Source of the DNA: an uncultured Actinomycetes bacterium | Lineage (GTDB): Bacteria; Actinomycetota; CALGFH01 | Length of the DNA: 14,660 nucleotides | Assembly (NCBI GenBank): GCA_937881255.1 | Contig: CALGFH010000425.1 | Coordinates: forward strand, 1 to 14,660 | Direction: 5' to 3' | Shown here: piece by piece, positions 14,559 to 14,660 of the stretch | Position numbering within the stretch: position 1 is the first letter of the stretch | Layout: each line of letters opens with the position of its first letter | Program-made: the position numbers and the translations under genes | The notes under the pieces: generated by a model | What the model was told of the DNA's origin: nothing | Databases searched by the model: none | The model's input: the letters and a program-made list of their open reading frames with translations, nothing else

Positions 14559-14660
14559 GTGTCCGAACAGCAGGTCGAGCCGCCGGTCCAGCTGGGCCCG
14601 GCAGCGGCGAACCTGGCAAGGTCCATCTGGCGCCAGCGCGCCCTGGTGCTCGTCGGCCTC
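14559..14660 (+). CDS. N-terminus of a possible membrane protein (partial)
   Basis: GTG 14559 opens a frame that runs to the window end (34 codons: MSEQQVEPPVQLGPAAAN, then LARSIWRQRALVLVGL). A G-run ending at 14553 lies 5 nt upstream and may serve as ribosome binding site. A short polar head followed by WRQRALVLVGL looks like a cytoplasmic N-terminus entering a first membrane helix, as in Wzz-type polysaccharide chain-length proteins or similar. Too little is visible to assign a family. Confidence 0.5.
   Translation, partial: MSEQQVEPPVQLGPAAANLARSIWRQRALVLVGL

Overview
The window is very GC-rich, with third codon positions almost always G or C, frequent GTG and TTG starts, and strong purine-rich ribosome binding sites. 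Together with a secreted LysM/Rpf (resuscitation-promoting factor) protein and an anti-sigma-kinase-like ATPase fold, this points to an actinobacterium (Actinomycetota). I cannot name the genus from sequence alone.

Layout. Bases 1-306 are the end of a 6-phosphofructokinase whose tail resembles the C-terminal half of the eukaryotic-type enzyme. It converges on a small minus-strand gene (329-847) with a degenerate HATPase fold and a Cys/His cluster; one hairpin covers both stop codons. A plus-strand pair follows: a malonyl-CoA-synthetase-type acyl-CoA synthetase (957-2477) and a D-3-hydroxybutyrate dehydrogenase (2495-3244). A non-coding island of repeats (3245-3682) separates this pair from a minus-strand cluster. 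Read in its own direction, that cluster is a class III cyclase/AAA ATPase/TPR protein (9143-5928), a small unknown protein (5846-5517) and an orphan membrane histidine kinase (5449-3683). Divergent from the cyclase is the Rpf gene (9640-10332), closed by a strong intrinsic terminator. Next come an aldehyde dehydrogenase (10423-11976) and a CaiB/BaiF CoA-transferase (12016-13227), probably one operon. Then comes an unusual pseudo-receiver/transmembrane/Thr-Pro-tail protein (13338-14435), and the start of a further protein is cut by the window end (14559-14660).

How the genes may work together. The two metabolic pairs are both built around CoA thioesters or short-chain acids: 3-hydroxybutyrate/acetoacetate/malonate activation in one, and aldehyde oxidation plus CoA transfer in the other. 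The middle block is signalling: cyclic nucleotide synthesis, a sensor kinase without a visible response regulator, and the secreted muralytic Rpf sharing a divergent promoter region with the cyclase.

The most striking structural signal is a series of short, nearly identical tandem duplications: 94 bp in the cyclase 5' end (frame-breaking), 57/58 bp in its 3' end (out of frame inside, in frame overall), 51 bp in the CoA-transferase (in frame), and 45 bp and about 17 bp in the non-coding island. They are either a real mutational habit of this genome or an assembly artefact, and reads across the junctions would decide. No tRNA, rRNA, CRISPR array, insertion sequence or transposase was seen.
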